Assembly: GCA_022478985.1 (NCBI GenBank)
Contig: JAKSZP010009265.1
Location: 62,001-126,000, forward strand
Source of the DNA: Massospora cicadina
Taxonomy: Eukaryota; Entomophthoromycota; Entomophthoromycetes; Entomophthorales; Entomophthoraceae
DNA: 64,000 nucleotides
Direction: 5' to 3'
Position numbers and translations under genes: made by a program
Shown here: positions 13,313-23,351 of the stretch, piece by piece
How the letters are laid out: every line of letters starts with the position of its first letter
How positions within the stretch are numbered: position 1 is the stretch's first letter
Notes under the pieces: model-generated
Database searches by the model: none
Told to the model about the DNA's origin: nothing
The model's input: the letters and a program-made list of their open reading frames with translations, nothing else

Positions 13313-13882
13313 TAACTGACCAGCCTTAGCAGAATATCGAATAGGCAAAAGAGTTGCCTATTGTGATACGCATGGTTTGGAAGAAGAAACAAACTAGATG
13401 CATTGTGGTCAGGTCTGGTTGAAGTTATCTCCAAGACGGTGACTGATGCCTACTCCATCAAGAATCTCTTGGATGGAAGAGTTGTGAATTAAGTCCATGC
13501 TAAGTATTTGAAGCGATGGATTAATGAAAAGATTAAGAGTTCCCAAAGTATTGATGAACCATTAAGTTGATTATGTCCTGATGATTAGGTCAAGTCCAAA
13601 AAAGGATCTCTGAACCAATCTAGATGGTTAAGTCTGAAAAAGAACCTCTGAACCATAGAAAACTGGCATGTTTAAGTACCCAGGACCCAGTCTGGAAAAA
13701 AATTAAAAAGATGGACCGCTGAACCGAAAAAGTTCAAGTTCCATGAAAAAAAAAGAATAAAAATAAAAAAATTGATAATAGATATTGGAAAAAATATATA
13801 AGACGCATAGAAAAAACTGCATAGTTTTATAAGTTTTTTATTTTTATTAATTGTCCTCAATATGGGGATGATTCCGCCTATG
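13313..13882. other. Element H region after integrase
   Basis: Contains a decayed integrase tail (GLVEVISKTVTDAYSIKNL-like reading near 13420-13490) and then an A-rich stretch at about 13740-13850. No separate gene is seen. Confidence 0.5.
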
Positions 13883-15011
13883 TTACCTCTTGGGGGAGGG
13901 AGGATGGATCGCGGTAGGAATGAACAGCCTGTCAAAATTGATGTGAGATTGGACACTAGCAAGGGCTAGACCTACATGAAACCACGTTCTTTGAGCGGAT
14001 GCAGAGCCCTGCAAGAAAGTGACTAGGGGAAGGGAAATTGAAATGTCAGATGAAGCTAATCGCGAAACCCCAGAGTGGGGAGGAAAGCAACAGTCAAAGA
14101 AGAGGCAGTTGGTGAATAACCCCAAGTAATCCCAATATTGTACTGGAGCTGGAAGATTAGTCTTGAGCACCTGACGACAGGCTTCGTCAAGAACACTGGA
14201 CATATGGGCCAGCAGTGAACAAGGGATGCTTGATGGGGGTTTCCAAATCATACCCCTTACTAAAGCCATCAGTGAAAGTACTGATGGGAAGCGCCGGTGA
14301 AGAGATAGTCATGCAGGGAATTAATGACATCCTGCAAGTGATGACTACAGGCTTCTTGGAAGCTGAAGAAGCGGTGAAACCTGGGAGAGGCTGAAAGCTT
14401 CGTGGACCAACTTTGAAGAACTTGGCCAGCAAAGCAAAGAGCATAAGCGGCGATATCCTGACCCAGGATGTTATCAAGATTAAAGGGATTCAGCGCTAGG
14501 GACAAAGCCTTAGTGACTTGGGCCCAGAGTTCAGCGTAGGGGAGTTCAAAGTGAATACTGTTACCAATGGTGAGATCGGTAGCCAGAACAGCGGGTTTGT
14601 AATATTGTCCAAGTCAGAAGAGGAACTCAGGAAGCAGGTCCAACCTGACAAAAAATGAGCGATCAAGAGCAAATGGCATATTCTCTGGAGCATCCACAAT
14701 GATGGTTGGAGCATCAGCAAAAGGAGCCAAATCCAGGAGAGTTTCAAAATACAACTCTGGAATTGACAATAGATGAAGAATTGGCTGAGAGTTATTTGAA
14801 ATGATTGCAAACCTGGTTTAGAGGGATTGGTTACCGTTTTCACTAATTTGACAGAAGGACTAGCCGCTGGTGCCAGACTAGGCGTATGAGTCTTGGAAGG
14901 ACCATAGAAGAGGTTCCGCTGTGTATCCTGACTCATCTGCTAGAAGAGCTGGAGGTCTTGATCAGACAAACTGTTCAGAAGCTGCTGTTATCGTGACTCA
15001 GAATTTGACAT
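13883..15011 (-). pseudogene. Antisense ORF in element H, unknown function
   Basis: On the minus strand a start at 15011 (MSNSESR) leads through QQLLNSLSDQDLQLF and QRNLFYGPSKTHTPSLAP. After a shift comes a long protein-like stretch from about 14760 to 14281: ELYFETLLDLAPFADAPT, LGQYYKPAVLATDLTIG, FELPYAELWAQVTKALSL, NPFNLDNILGQDIAAYAL. Further shifts near 14280 and 14200 lead to TFTDGFSKGYDLETP and SSVLDEACRQVLKTNLPAP. In total there are roughly 370 codons with about three stops and three shifts, similar decay to the sense genes. I do not recognise the family. It could be an accessory antisense gene, or the gag of an inserted element whose LTRs are not visible. Confidence 0.5.
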
Positions 15012-15592
15012 ATGAGCTGGACAAGAGGTGGGATGTCAGACTTATATGGAAGTTGACATTATGCACCCTACAATCCATTAAGCTCCAATTTTGAAAAATT
15101 AATCATAAAATTAATGGGAATATCTCTCCAAGAGAAGAATTAAGAATGACTTGAGCCAAGAGGTTATGAGAGAAATATTGATGGTGAACATAAATAAGTA
15201 TTTTTAATTGAGCCATAAAATGAACATTAATGGCAAGAGTCTCCTTTCTAGGATGAGGAGAAAATCAGGAAATCAATAACGCCAGACCAAGAATCCTGAA
15301 TATGACAGCAGGTCATATGCCCCAACATGGGGAAACCCAGATCCTGGGACTAATATCATCATGAGTAAATCAATCAGCCCGGCACAACAGTAGATTGTGG
15401 GGACCGCGCTCTGAGAAGGTGGTAGTGAGGAGGAAGAGGAAGAGTGCCACATAAAGAAGGTTGTCCCAGGCAGCGTTGAGTATTTAAGAACATACTCCAC
15501 TTGAGCCAATGAAGTATTTGACCAAGTGTCTAAAGCAGTGTTCTCATGCCCCAGTCCTTTTATCGCTGGAAAACTAGGCAAGAGGGGGGATG
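15012..15592. other. Element H region before 3' LTR, with polypurine tract
   Basis: No sense gene is visible. A minus-strand open frame of 112 codons (15273-15611) reads into the LTR and lacks a recognisable domain; it could be 5' sequence of the antisense ORF. The tract AGAGGGGGGATG at 15581-15592 is the plus-strand primer site directly before the LTR. Confidence 0.55.
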
Positions 15593-16747
15593 TGTTTGAA
15601 TTTTTTCCCATATTCCCAGCCTGCTAGATTACCTGGTATTGCTAGGGGAAAATTCCCTAAGGCAAAGTGAATCATAAATTAGTTGACCCGAGTTTTGGAG
15701 TAACTACATTTTGGAGGATTTTGGGATACGCGCCTGCTCATATCCATCAGGGTTTGATCCAGACAAATATTTAAGATTTTGTCAGCAGAGTTGCCAACAA
15801 AATAGGGGCATCTGATAGTGATTAACTATCAGGTATACTGATTGGGATCGGCCAGGTTTCAAAACTAACTGATTGGGAATGAATAGCAAATTTTGAGGCG
15901 AGTGACTCTGCCTGAAACCAGTGAATCAATCAGTTGGTGTGTGACCTACCTTAATGGTTAATAAGTCCCATTACCTAAGCAGATCTCTAGCCAAACATGG
16001 TTGGTTCATTTGGATTGAGAGGAAAACGTTAGGGACACGTTTTCTGACTCTTTCCATTTAGGTATCGAGGATGTCCAATGACAGTATCCTAGCCAGGATG
16101 AGGAAGACCATCGCTGCTGAGACAAGGATTAATGATTCAATGACAATGGCTGCCATTTCATTAAAGAGGTGTCAACTGAGGGTTAGATGACTGAATCTTC
16201 ACTATAAATTCCCTAGGATTCACTTATAATAAAAAACAGATAATTAGATCATATTACAGATATATAGTTCTAATTTTTTCATCTGGTATCTAGTCTAAGT
16301 AGTAAACTATTATCAGCTTTCCATTGTGCTATTCTTCTCAAGGATATTATTGCTGTGTGCAATAATTAGAAGACTCTTAGTGAAAAGAGTAAAGATCTGT
16401 GTGGGGATCTAGAGAAGAAGGATAAACAATTGGGGATTGCTGCCGACTGTGTGTGGACTGGTGAGACTGTCACCAGGGAATCTCAGCAAAGATTGGGTTG
16501 GACAGAATGAGGGAACGAATCCCTAGATCATGACATCTCAAGTATTTTAATCGGGAATAATGGCTGAGCGTTGGGCAAAATACAAGAATTCATACTCAAC
16601 TTTGGATAAAAGTCATCATAATATTATCAACCAATAATCTATTATACTATACAATGCAGATGAAGTGCACAAGAAATTAAACCTGTGCAGTAATAAGATT
16701 ACTAGGATTGTTTTGCCGATAATAACTCAATTCAGTAAATTTTTACA
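15593..16747 (+). repeat. Element H 3' LTR
   Basis: Starts TGTTTGAATTTTTTCCC and ends TTTTTACA, matching 7177-8335. It is followed by the right copy of the target duplication, ACAGC. Confidence 0.9.
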
Positions 16748-16752
16748 ACAGC

Positions 16753-17447
16753 TATCCTCATTTCATCCTTACTGACAATGAAACCAACTTCACCTCTCAC
16801 ATTTTCCCCCAAACTCAACAAATTAATGGCCATCCGCGGAGTTCTGATGACCCCATATCACCACGAGTACAATGGTATGGTTGAGCGAGTTAATGGAACC
16901 TTGATGAACATACTTCAGAAATTGGTAATGGATCGACCTTCTGATTGGAGCTCACTCCTTTCCACTGCCATTTTTGCTTTTAATATCGTCTACCATTCTG
17001 CCATGGGAAAAACCCCTTTCAATTGTTGTATGGATGACACCCTGCTCTTCCAATGCTGTTCTATGCTTGTGTAGAAAGTACCAGTGGAATGGATCCCCAC
17101 AGTTATTTGGTTAACCTGGTGGACACGCTGATCAAGCTGCAAACTGAATCGTACTCATGCAGCTTAGCTAAGAAGATTAAGAACAGGGCTGACAATCAGG
17201 TGCAGTGTAGCGGGATAGCCCAGTTCAAAGATGGTGATATGGTTCTATTCCATGATCAACACGGGGTTGTTTGAAAACACAAGTTGGCCAACATCTGGAT
17301 TAGTCTGTTTGAGATAATTGAAAATACTGGCATTAATGCCTATACCATCAAGGACCCTGAGAGCAGTCAGATAATCAACCAAGTTCATGTGAAGTTCCTC
17401 CAGGCGTATAAGCGATAGGTGCCTCATCGTCCAGTCAAGGGGGGTAG
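16753..17447 (+). pseudogene. Element B integrase C-terminal part
   Basis: Continuation of the integrase broken at 7176. [10 protein letters not shown] carries the second catalytic Asp and [15 protein letters not shown] the catalytic Glu, followed by the DNA-binding tail up to about 17420 (INQVHVKFL). A frame at 16778-17074 is open and the tail is in another frame. The polypurine tract at 17437-17447 leads into the LTR. No chromodomain is seen. Confidence 0.82.
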
Positions 17448-18033
17448 TGTTGCAATTCTGAATTGACTGGACGATAATCCCTAAGTGTACAGTGGAATGG
17501 GTAAAATCCGCCGAGTCTGACAACGAGTTATGAGTATTTGAACGCCTTAGGATGAGGCGATATTGGGTTGAAAAGCAAGATGGATCACCTCTGAATCAGG
17601 CAATAAGGAAATGTTATCAAACAAGAAAAAGTGAGATGTTGAAGTATGATGGATAGTGAGTGGATCGCCTCAAATTAAGGCAATCATGAATTTAATACAT
17701 ATTAACTCTTCCAGAACCAATGTGATGCAGTGGAACGAATTACAAAGCACAATGGTTGGTATCAACTGAATTCGCTGAGATATTAGTGGGATGAGTAGAT
17801 TGAAAAAAGAAGGTTGTCAGTAAGAAAGAGAGAGGAGCAGTGATCATCTTTTGAAGATATTAAAGATTAATAAAGAAGTGTCATCGGAAAATAGCTCCTA
17901 TTTATTACTTTATAACATTTTACATGTGTGTGAAGGACCAACAATCTCCATATCATCAGTTACATTGCTCAGTGGGCTTGACACAGCACAAAATCCCTTT
18001 GGTATATCTTAAATTTCCACTGAAATCATAGCA
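17448..18033 (+). repeat. Element B 3' LTR
   Basis: Direct repeat of 2359-2949, ending CATAGCA and followed by the target duplication TCAGG at 18034-18038. Confidence 0.87.
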
Positions 18034-18038
18034 TCAGG

Positions 18039-18083
18039 CTTCTCAGGCATAGCACCATTAATCTCAAAAACAGAAGCCCTACA
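18039..18083 (+). repeat. Element A 5' LTR, last part
   Basis: Continues A's 5' LTR after the B insertion. CTTCTCAGGCATAGCACCAT matches CTTCTTGGGCATAGCACCAT at 40745-40764 of the 3' LTR, and both end CTACA. With 1637-2358 it makes a 767-bp LTR. Confidence 0.85.
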
Positions 18084-18086
18084 AGA

Positions 18087-18102
18087 TGGTGCTCACTACA
18101 GG
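18087..18102 (+). other. Element A primer-binding site
   Basis: TGGTGCTCACTACAGG lies three bases after the restored 5' LTR end and is identical to the first 16 bases of the sites in elements C and D. Confidence 0.8.
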
Positions 18103-19490
18103 TGCTCAGCCCACGTTTAAAGATACCTGCAACTAATTTATTGCACCATGGATTTTAACCCAATTGATAGTGTCACCTGCTGGGTGCACAACAGAAATGG
18201 TGAAGAATATTATTAATGGGAAGTCTACCCCCTGTCACAATTGAATAAGTTCAATAAAATCCTATGGTGATTCCCAAAACTCGTCGTCTTACTTGGATTT
18301 CTAGTGAAGGAATTGAAGCATTACTTCGTGGAATCATTATCCCAGAAGAAAGAGGCAACACAAAAAAGAAAGAGGCAACTGCAAAAGGGCATCCGCCGTG
18401 GACAGATCTCTCATGACCCTATTTAAAACTAGTTCTCTCCCAGCGGTTTATGGGTCAAAAAAAATCTATATTGCTACATCATGCGATTTGTACACTCTGC
18501 GCTCTATCATATCATGCAATTACTAGAAGACCATAATGAGGAACTCTACCATCATATCAATACCCAAGGGGCCCTACGGATGGCTTACAATCAGGTATAT
18601 AATTTATCATCTCAAAATATAGGAGATGACCGCCATTTAATTGAAGTGAACCATTCCTAAATTATTCAGATCCATTTAAAATGGGGACGATTCATTCTGG
18701 TGTTATCAAGTATGTGAAGGAAGTTTTGAAGCTTCTTCAAAAAGACATAACGGAGTTAAATGAAAATACCAAGTGATTACTTGACGCCTTCTCTGAAGAG
18801 TTTTATTGACAGGATTTGAAGCTCATTTTGAAAAGGCATCTCAAGGTTCTACTAGCCGTTACCAGGAGGAAGAACAAATCTCCATCCTTAAGGCACAGCT
18901 AGAGCAAGCCCTACGATGATTTGATGAGCTGGAGGCCCATCGAACCTCTAAGCCTTCATCAGTGTCACAAAATATTATCTCTTGAGTAACTCAGCTTGAA
19001 CATGAGCTAGCAAACCGTGCAACTCAGACATCTACTCGGTCCATTATTGAGAAAACAAATTGGAGAGCGACTTGGGAGGAAAATCCCCCATCCAGGAGGA
19101 CACTAACCAAGTCTATCATCACCTTAATGAAGATGAGAACTTTGGTTTAATCTTTCATAAGAGTTGAAATCCAAGACTGACAAGCAAACTCAAAGAACAG
19201 AATGCAAGGAGATGAAGGAGGACTCAAACAGCGCATTGGAGTCTTGGAGGATGTGAACAAGCTTCTTTTGAACATAATGATAATTTTCTCACCAAAATAT
19301 TTATGATCTGGGCTCCTCATTAAGAACTTGCAGAATGATAAAGTTCTTCTTGAAAGAAGAATCAATCCACTGGATGTTACGCCAAGATTTACCCTTGAGG
19401 AGATGGAGCAACAATAAATTCTAAACATGACCAAATACATTGACTGAAATGCCAAGTTAAACAGAGTAATGTAAGAACTTAAGTTACTGA
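18103..19490 (+). pseudogene. Element A Gag N-terminal region with coiled coil
   Basis: Decayed leader and Gag N-terminus. The clearest part is a heptad-rich reading at 18845-19066: SILKAQLEQAL, then FDELEAHRTSKPSS, then VTQLEHELANRATQTSTRS. It is interrupted only by two TGA codons. The VTQLE-x-EL segment recurs in element E (VTQLEKELK near 47280). This suggests a coiled-coil multimerisation arm in this Gag lineage. Elsewhere frames are broken and no start codon can be fixed. It is interrupted at 19490 by element C. Confidence 0.6.
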
Positions 19491-20017
19491 TGTCAGGATT
19501 CTCTCTTTATTGGGGGAAGCCCCAACTAGGGGTCACAACCCGCCTATGGGCAAATGCTGGATTGGGCTTCCCATTAACTTGGGTGAGCCTGATCTGAAGT
19601 ATTGGGGATCAGCCCTGATAAATAAAATAAATTATATTTAATTTGACACTGGTGACAAATGCCAAGGATGTCAAAACTCAATCAGGTCATGGCGAATTCC
19701 TTTTGGTGCTCACACCCCAAATAAGTCACCCTTTTGGAACTACCAGAAAATTATGCTGAGGATGATCCCGCTCCCCTGGTATTATTAATTTATCTCAGTT
19801 GGCAATTGACTCCAAGATTTCCCTTTCCCAATCTTAGTCTAGCCTTGATGTCCTATAAATACCTTGAGGCTTATTTCAATAAAATTAACATTTATCACCT
19901 ATCTCCTTTCCTTTTATAGTTTTACTAAAGGCCTTAATGGCCTATTAACTCGCTGGGGGCTTTGGGGGCCCTGACAATAATGGGCTAGGATAGAGTTCCT
20001 CCCCCAAAGTCCTGACA
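19491..20017 (+). repeat. Element C 5' LTR
   Basis: Direct repeat of 20509-21039. Shared blocks include CTAGGGGTC/TTG near the start, ATTATTAATTTATCTCAGT in the middle and TCGCTG-GGGCTTTGGGG near the end. Confidence 0.88.
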
Positions 20018-20018
20018 G

Positions 20019-20036
20019 TGGTGCTCACTACAGGGG
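20019..20036 (+). other. Element C primer-binding site
   Basis: TGGTGCTCACTACAGGGG, one base after the LTR. Identical over 18 bases to the site in element D. Confidence 0.85.
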
Positions 20037-20169
20037 CACCCAAGTTCTCAGTGAGAGCTAAGATTGGAAGGAGGAGGGGCGGTCATTGGCCTCTAACCCA
20101 AGAGGGCAAGCCAGGATGAGGGGGCTAATGCCCCCCTGAAATTACCTGGGCGGCCAAGCCCAGGTTATC

Positions 20170-20470
20170 AGGTGTCAACCCCGATGCTGGGACCTCATCC
20201 CGATGTTGGCCCCCATGCTGATGCCAGCCCCAGCACCAAAGCCAGGTGCCAATTCTGATGCTGGGACCTCCTCCAAATGCCAGCCCCCACGTTGATGCTG
20301 GCCCTAGTGCTGATGTCAGGTGTCAACCCCAATGCTGGGACCTCCTCCTGATGCCAGCCCCCAGGCTGATGCCGGGTGTCAACTCTAATACTGGGACCTC
20401 CTCCCAATGCTGGCCCCTGCACTGATGCCAGGTGCCAATCCCGATGCCAGCTCTACGCTGATGGCCCTGC
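20170..20470. repeat. Minisatellite in element C interior
   Basis: Tandem units begin AGGTGTCAA or AGGTGCCAA at 20170, 20244, 20318, 20374 and 20430. Unit lengths are 74, 74, 56, 56 and a partial one; the first two carry an extra 18 bp. Each unit has a GATGCTGGGACCTCCTCC-like core. Open frames across it arise from the repeat and are not taken as genes. Confidence 0.85.
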
Positions 20471-20508
20471 CTTGTCTCTGACCCCTAGTTGAGGCTTGGA
20501 GGGGGCTC

Positions 20509-21039
20509 TATTGGTATTCTCCCTTTATTGTGGGAAGCACCAACTAGGGGTTGCGACCTGCCTACATACAGATGCCATATTGGGCTCCTCATTAAATTGG
20601 GTTAAGTATAATCCAAAAAATCAGGGATTTACCACAATAATATATAAATTATATTTATATTTACTTTGACACTGGTGACTAATGCTGAGGATGTCAAAAC
20701 TCAATAAGGTCACAGAAAAATTCCTTTTGGCACTTGCACCCCAATCAAGTTACCCTATCAGGACCACCAGAGAATTATGCAAGAATAGTCCCGATTCCCT
20801 TGTATTATTAATTTATCTCAGTCAGCAATTGACTCTGAGATTTTCCTTTCCTGATCCAATTCTAGCCTTAGGGTCCTATAAATAACTCAAGGTTTATTTC
20901 AATTAAATTATTGCTTATCGCCTATCTCCTTTCCTTTCTTAGTTTTAGTTATAGCATTAATGGCCTGTTAACTCGCTGAGGGCTTTGGGGCCCTGACAAT
21001 ATTTGGCTGGGATGGAGTTCCTCCTATGAAGTCCTGACA
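20509..21039 (+). repeat. Element C 3' LTR
   Basis: Second LTR, preceded by the purine-rich GGAGGGGGCTC at 20498-20508. Its start is mutated to TATTGG while the CCTGACA end is intact. Confidence 0.85.
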
Positions 21040-21044
21040 ACTGA

Positions 21045-22113
21045 ATCTAAAGCTCTTGAAGTACATTTTGTTACTAGATTGGAGACCACTACCTATAAGT
21101 TCACATTCAAGGACAAGTTTACATCTGGCAAAAGGAGTATTGTGTCTTTCCTCTATGTATATAAAGCCCAGATGAAAGGTGCAAAAGATCATCAAAAGTT
21201 AAGCATACTTATCTTGTTTAAGCCTTATTACTCAAGAGGTTATGGTACCTTATATGGATGATTGCAACCTGGAGTGAAGTGAAGGAAGCGCTCATCATGG
21301 AATTTGGGTTAAAGCAGATCCTAGTATGAGGAAACAGGCCTTCATGAGAATTTCACTGCGTCAAAATGAAACTCTTAACGAATTTTCTGACTGCTTTTAT
21401 ATAGAAGCCCAAACGTTGTTAACTTTTAATGATGCTAACTCTGTATGATGCTGTAGCTGCTGTCGTTGCTGGTTTACATAGTAACCCTGACCTAGCCATG
21501 CACATCACATCCATTAAATGAAGCTTAATTCTGTATTGGATATAAAGGAAGCTTTTCTTGATGTAGTTGATATACACAAGCCAGCGCCCTCACAAAAGGC
21601 CTCCACAAAACCTAGAGTTTATGTCATGGAAGAAGCAAGGCCTAAAAAAGAAGCAAGGTAAGAAGGTAAAAGCTAAGATGCAACTACTGCAAGAAGAACA
21701 ACTATACTGAGGATATGTATTTCAAGAAAATCCTGCCCTTGATGAAAAGGGAAAAGGAAAGTCAGATTAGGGTCAGGTACCTTTAAAGCCAACTAACCCA
21801 AAGTACCTGAAAGCGAAACATTGACAATTGCTCACCTTTCTTGCATTGAAAATGAACCCAATGATGACTTAGAAGGGTGTCATGAGGATACAGGATATTA
21901 CATTTTAGGTTCACCCGCTGAGCTTGCCATTTTGTACTATTTGAACGCTGAAAACTAGTGATGATGCTCAGGTTCCTGAAGGCACCTACATCAGTCAGAT
22001 TATAGGGTGCCCTCAAATAATTGATATAGCCAGCGATGCTGATCAGTATCTTTCCCTATTGATCCAACCTATCTCAAGTGTCCACAGTCTAATAAAAATC
22101 AAGAAGAAGTATC
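21045..22113 (+). pseudogene. Element A Gag capsid and nucleocapsid
   Basis: Continues after element C. The capsid reads TYKFTFKDKFTSGKRSIVSF at about 21088-21147, a motif seen in D as FKDKYSPGEGSIIAF, then NPDLAMHITSIK near 21490. A zinc knuckle remnant near 21690 reads CNYCKKNNYTEDMYFKK; the His and last Cys of CX2CX4HX4C are both Tyr. Downstream SQIIGCPQIIDIASDADQYL (about 21990-22050) also occurs in element E near 63860. Many shifts. Interrupted by insertion K at 22113. Confidence 0.78.
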
Positions 22114-22934
22114 TGGTGAGCTAGTTAGGGTAAGCTGGGGCCTCTGCGTGGTGCAACTGGGGAAAGACTGTGGAAACATGGGTGAGGAGCTAACACCAGA
22201 ACCCAGAGAGGCACGTTGGTTGGGTCCTGTAGTGGCCTGAAAGAAGTGCGGAGGTAGTGATGCATGTGCTGACCTGTTCTTGAAGGTGTCTACCACTCCC
22301 TGAGGGGAGAATATACGCAGGAAGGGGGGTACAAGTCGGGCATGGTGCCTGTCAAACGGCCTCCCTATGAGCTGGGGTTGCATGGGTGCGGACCCCAGGA
22401 CAAGGGAGGGGCAATCCTGGTTGGCTGTGCTTTGGTGCACCTGCCTACAATAAATGCTGCGATTTGATGAGTTGGCTTGAAGCTTGGCTAGCTTCTGGTT
22501 CAGTTGGCATGAGCCAGCTGGTAGAGAAATGGATCATGCAAGAAAATTAAGGCTGATCCAAAAGGACTCCAATGCTTTCTGGACAAAAAGAGGCCGGAGA
22601 GCATAGCTCCACTAAAAAAGCAGGTGACAAAGGGGAGAGCTTCGGCTTCTCCCCCTCAGGGGCCTTAAACCTGGGGGTCATCAGGTCTTGTCCCCTGCAG
22701 GGGGATGAGAGGCATATCGCCTGTCCTGGCTGGTGCAGACGAGCTGCCCAGTACTTAACCAAGGTGGGCATATGTCAGTTTAGGGGTAGCGTGAGCTACT
22801 CCCAATCGCAGTTGGGCCCACATTTTAAGTGGTGCTTAGATTTGCGCAGCCCTAGTGTGGTGGGGGCAGTACCCCAGGCCTTCATCCCACAATAGTTGCC
22901 CACACTAGGAGCCCCTTGGGGCTATTAAAACTCA
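22114..22934. mobile_element. Insertion K: GC-richer non-coding insertion with long target duplication
   Basis: About 820 bp that differ in composition from the surrounding gag. AAGAAGAAGTATC occurs on both sides (22101-22113 and 22935-22947), a 13-bp direct repeat, longer than the 5 bp of the LTR elements. No terminal inverted repeats, LTRs or domains were found, and there is no poly-A tail. The long duplication suggests target-primed insertion (SINE or truncated LINE), but the class is unproven. Chance repetition of a GAA-rich target is the main alternative. Open frames inside resemble nothing known to me. Confidence 0.5.
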
Positions 22935-22952
22935 AAGAAGAAGTATCCTGAG

Positions 22953-23293
22953 TGTCAGGATTTCACCAAATTTACATATCTCTGAAAAATCCCCTTCCTC
23001 AATTCCCCTGACATCATTGGAAGGATTGAGCAATCTATTGCAATCTATCAAAGTTAATGATCAATCAGATACAATCAACTGATTGAAGATTTGATCGCGC
23101 AGAGATTAATTCACTCTGATAGATTATGAAACATAAAAAAGCCTAAAAATATTTCCTCTTTTCGAAAATTAAAATTAGGTCAAGTTTTAACCTGCATTTT
23201 CATATATTTATTTTATTGCCTTTTTGGAGAATCCGCCCAGTGTAATTTCGAGATACAACCTGCCCCATTGGAAGAGAAATTCAAAACTTTGAG
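22953..23293 (+). repeat. Element D 5' LTR
   Basis: Starts TGTCAGGATTTCACC and matches 28942-29280 through ATTCACTCTGATAGATTA and GAGAATCCGCCCAGTGTAA. I place its end within a few bases of 23293, just before the PBS. Confidence 0.85.
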
Positions 23294-23296
23294 AAG

Positions 23297-23314
23297 TGGT
23301 GCTCACTACAGGGG
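23297..23314 (+). other. Element D primer-binding site
   Basis: TGGTGCTCACTACAGGGG, directly after the 5' LTR. Identical over 18 bases to that of element C. The reverse complement would be a tRNA 3' end ending GTGAGCACCA, implying an acceptor stem beginning GCTCACT. Confidence 0.85.
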
Positions 23315-23351
23315 TTCTCTGAGTTATGCACCAGTGACCACGTCTATCACC

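Larger units (their letters stand above)
7177..16747 (+). mobile_element. Element H: Ty3/gypsy retrotransposon with an antisense ORF
   Basis: Long LTRs at 7177-8335 and 15593-16747 (1159 and 1155 bp) are flanked by ACAGC at 7172-7176 and 16748-16752. Order is PBS, gag with zinc knuckle, protease, RT, RNase H and integrase. Then comes about 2.2 kb before the 3' LTR that holds a minus-strand coding region. The polypurine tract AGAGGGGGGATG sits at 15581-15592. Catalytic residues in protease, RT and integrase are changed or lost. H is the youngest of the A-B-H stack. Confidence 0.9.
2359..18033 (+). mobile_element. Element B: Ty3/gypsy retrotransposon inside A's 5' LTR
   Basis: LTRs at 2359-2949 and 17448-18033 are flanked by duplication TCAGG at 2354-2358 and 18034-18038. 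The internal region carries decayed gag, protease, RT, RNase H and integrase, and is interrupted by element H at 7177-16747. Joining 7176 to 16753 restores integrase sequence across the junction. The polypurine tract AAGGGGGGTAG precedes the 3' LTR at 17437-17447. Without H, B would be about 6.1 kb. Confidence 0.88.
19491..21039 (+). mobile_element. Element C: non-coding LTR element (TRIM-like)
   Basis: Two LTRs at 19491-20017 and 20509-21039 flank only 491 bp of internal sequence. The first LTR has perfect inverted ends, TGTCAGG and CCTGACA. The element is flanked by ACTGA at 19486-19490 and 21040-21044, so it moved as a unit. It has a PBS and a polypurine-like tract but no gag or pol. The size and layout fit a terminal-repeat retrotransposon in miniature, mobilised in trans. 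The likely helper is a gypsy element using the same PBS. Confidence 0.88.

Noticed and set aside
13313..15592. Envelope-like gene in the usual env position of element H.
   Set aside because: No sense-strand frame with signal peptide or transmembrane pattern; the coding signal there is antisense.
20195..20422. Minus-strand repetitive Gly/Pro-rich frame in element C.
   Set aside because: It is the translation of the minisatellite; unit lengths of 74 and 56 bp do not keep one frame.
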